Shown here: piece after piece, positions 62,107 to 64,000 of the stretch
Layout: each line of letters starts with the position of its first letter
How positions within the stretch are numbered: position 1 is the first letter of the stretch
Source: Typha latifolia
Lineage: Eukaryota; Streptophyta; Magnoliopsida; Poales; Typhaceae
Assembly (NCBI GenBank): GCA_019914945.1
Contig: CM034112.1
Location: forward strand, 2,317,001-2,381,000
Direction of reading: 5' to 3'
Length of the DNA stretch: 64,000 nt
Notes under the pieces: model-generated
What the model was told of the DNA's origin: nothing
The model's input: the letters and a program-made list of their open reading frames with translations, nothing else
The model's database searches: none
Translations under genes and position numbers: made by a program

Positions 62107-62796
62107 ATGGTAATGGAGAAACCACCAAGATCATCGAAAAGCAGCAACCTCTTTAATTTCCTCTCAAAGCCTTCATCCTTCTCCATCCCGTATCCCAAGT
62201 ACAGCCCCAGACGCGAGAATAATCCTCACAAGCACAAGTCCTTCAACAGCAGAAGCGCCTTCTCCGGCCCTATCGTGTCGTTAGTCCCTGTGGAAGCCCG
62301 GCGAAAGGAGAAGAAAGGCGACGTCTGCTTCGACGCGGAAGAACCCACCTCGCCTAAGGTGTCATGCATGGGACAGGTCAAGCTCAAGAAAAAGGCATGC
62401 AGAGATAAGAGTAAGAGGAAGCCTCAAGAGCAAAAGGAGGAGAAGAAGAAGAAGAAGAAACCAAGTTTGTTCGGCAGTAATACTTTCCACGTGAAGGAAA
62501 GGCCACAGATGCCCGCCGGCGCGCCGGCGGTGGGGGAGATGAGGCGGTTCGCGAGCGGCCGCGAGAGATTGGGGGATTTCGATTGGAAGATGGTGGAGAG
62601 GAAGGTTAAGGTGGCTCCTGGGGATTGTAATGGATTTGAAGATGATGATGATGATGATGATGATGATGAGGTGATCATTGCGCATTCTGCACCAATGGTG
62701 CTTGGTGGTGGTGGTACGAGTTTGGAGAAGGAGAAGGAGGTATGCCTTTGGAAGAGGAGGACCATGGCTCGACCTCCTCCCCTTCAGATCAAATGA
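62107..62796 (+). CDS. Syringolide-induced protein 14-1-1-like protein of unknown function
   Basis: An intronless gene of 229 aa, basic overall and predicted largely disordered. The motif EEPTSPKVSCMGQVKLKKK (residues ~78-96) and the block MRRFASGRERLGDFDWKMVE are typical of the plant family named after soybean syringolide-induced 14-1-1 (similar to Arabidopsis At1g76070). The family is elicitor-responsive by expression but has no known biochemical role. Low-complexity runs come from trinucleotide repeats: Lys6 near residues 113-118 and Asp9 near 179-187, encoded by (GAT)n at 62641-62667. There is no signal peptide or membrane helix. A second ATG at 62113 (MEKPPRSS) is a possible start. Confidence 0.82.
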   Translation: MVMEKPPRSSKSSNLFNFLSKPSSFSIPYPKYSPRRENNPHKHKSFNSRSAFSGPIVSLVPVEARRKEKKGDVCFDAEEPTSPKVSCMGQVKLKKKACRDKSKRKPQEQKEEKKKKKKPSLFGSNTFHVKERPQMPAGAPAVGEMRRFASGRERLGDFDWKMVERKVKVAPGDCNGFEDDDDDDDDDEVIIAHSAPMVLGGGGTSLEKEKEVCLWKRRTMARPPPLQIK

Positions 62797-64000
62797 GGAG
62801 TGGATTTTAGCATTATTACGTTTATTTCAACAACAACAAAAAAAAGAAAAGAAATTGTGTTAGTTTTTATCATTGTGATTGAGATCATATGAGCATAAAG
62901 ATTTGTGAAAAAATATACGAGTTGTACAAAAGGATTACGGAATTAGTAGTTTGTCATGCTCTCTCCTATTTGGATCTTCAAGGTCTTCCTTTCTTGGTAC
63001 CTTAAGAATGCTGAGCTCGGATGTGGATGAGGTGTGGATCAGGGGCATTATTAGATGTGCGTTCATAAGCAACCAAAGAATGGATAAGAACACCGTCGGA
63101 TGTGTTTCATTAACATCTTGATGTGCATCTAATCCCCACGTGAAAAATAAGAGTTTTTATTTTTTAAGACACAACTAGAGAAAGGGGAGTGTTTACTCTT
63201 AAGAGAGAAGAAACTTTTTTTCGTAGCTCCCCCACTAACTCTGCTAGGGTTTGTCACCATCTCTCTAATGCCCATTGTTGTAGCAGCATCAACCCATATG
63301 TTTTTTTGTGGCAGGTCTTATGTTGTGTAGTGTTTATATTTGCTATATTTTTGTACACCCTTTGAGCTTAAGACAATAGGTTATAGGGTTTCTCCAAATT
63401 GGCATTAACAATCTGATTCTAAAAATCACAAAAAATTAATAAATTAATTAAATAAACTTACATATGTAAAATTATGTATAGTCGAGTTTAGTGTTGAACA
63501 CTATTTTCTTAAGATTAATTCGACATCCACCGATTGCTTCGGAACAGTGGACGTTCAGTCTTCTAAGATGAAAATTGCTTTGCACTCAAAAGGAAGCAGG
63601 TATATAAATATTTTGTCGAATTTTGTCTTGAACAATTAATGCAATCATACTTATAGATGTAAAATTATGTATAGTTGATGTCTTGCACTCAAAAGAATAC
63701 AGCTATATAAATATTTTATCGAACTTGAAATGTGTTGTTTAATATTTACCGTGATACTTATTTTAGAGCCAATTTTTATTCACTTCTCTTCATAGATTTA
63801 ATAAGTGAATATATAACAATAGAGTACTCTTTAAGTTAAATTAATTTCATCATTAATCTATCATTAATAATGTATTATCTCCACTTAAAACTTAGCTCAA
63901 AGATAATATAAATTCATATCAAATACATAATATTTTCAGCATCAAGTCTAGTTGAAAAAAAAAACTTTCCCTAAATAAAATTAAAAAAAAAAATTCAATT
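62797..64000. other. Downstream intergenic DNA with a direct repeat
   Basis: No gene is visible. TGTAAAATTATGTATAGT occurs at about 63466 and 63659, and TTGCACTCAAAAG..TATATAAATATTTT at about 63580 and 63684, indicating a duplication with an internal deletion in one copy. Confidence 0.5.

Noticed and set aside
1..64000. LTR retrotransposon, biosynthetic gene cluster or organellar DNA insertion
   Set aside because: No gag-pol frames, paired LTRs, clustered tailoring enzymes or plastid/mitochondrial genes are visible in any frame.

Overview
The window is nuclear DNA from a flowering plant, most likely a monocot. The genes have many introns with GT-AG borders, and the intergenic DNA is AT-rich with long (GA)n/(CT)n and (TA)n microsatellites. 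There are plant-only gene families: chloroplast plastocyanin with a bipartite transit peptide, two PPR proteins and an AMT2/AMT3-type ammonium transporter. GC content is bimodal: the ammonium transporter, plastocyanin and first exons are very GC-rich, while the later exons of NRPB1 and PLD-delta are AT-rich. Such a falling 5'-to-3' GC gradient is typical of monocots. The species cannot be fixed from the sequence; a non-grass monocot such as pineapple or a palm would fit.

Layout from left to right: (1) the 5' part of a STY46-like ACT-domain protein kinase (minus strand, 651-3054, running off the left edge); (2) about 10.8 kb of AT-rich intergenic DNA with a foldback element, a diverged ~180-bp tandem array, microsatellites and a MITE-like element; (3) an ammonium transporter (plus, 13923-15876); (4) a convergent bHLH93-like transcription factor (minus, 17390-18564) whose promoter holds facing GA and CT tracts; (5) about 12 kb with no convincing protein gene; (6) an intronless PLS-E PPR gene (plus, 30740-32290); (7) a DNL-type zinc-finger protein (plus, 33359-34263); (8) plastocyanin (plus, 37406-37915); (9) phospholipase D delta (minus, ten exons, 38862-45739); (10) an intronless P-class PPR gene (minus, 49624-51201); (11) the complete gene for the largest subunit of RNA polymerase II, NRPB1, including the CTD (plus, 14 exons, 53232-60945); (12) a small intronless gene of the syringolide-induced 14-1-1 type (plus, 62107-62796).

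These are independent housekeeping, signalling and organelle genes, each with its own promoter; nothing suggests an operon or a biosynthetic cluster. I reconstructed exon borders from splice consensus, reading-frame continuity and family alignment from memory. In every fully contained multi-exon gene the exon lengths sum to an open frame (AMT 486 aa, bHLH 304 aa, DNL 204 aa, PLD-delta 851 aa, NRPB1 1842 aa). I found no clearly new biological system. The most notable observations are a GC-AG intron in PLD-delta, two copies of one MITE-like family (one in that same intron), a foldback element, a diverged tandem array, facing GA/CT tracts in the bHLH promoter, and a two-exon orphan reading frame near 36.2-36.6 kb.
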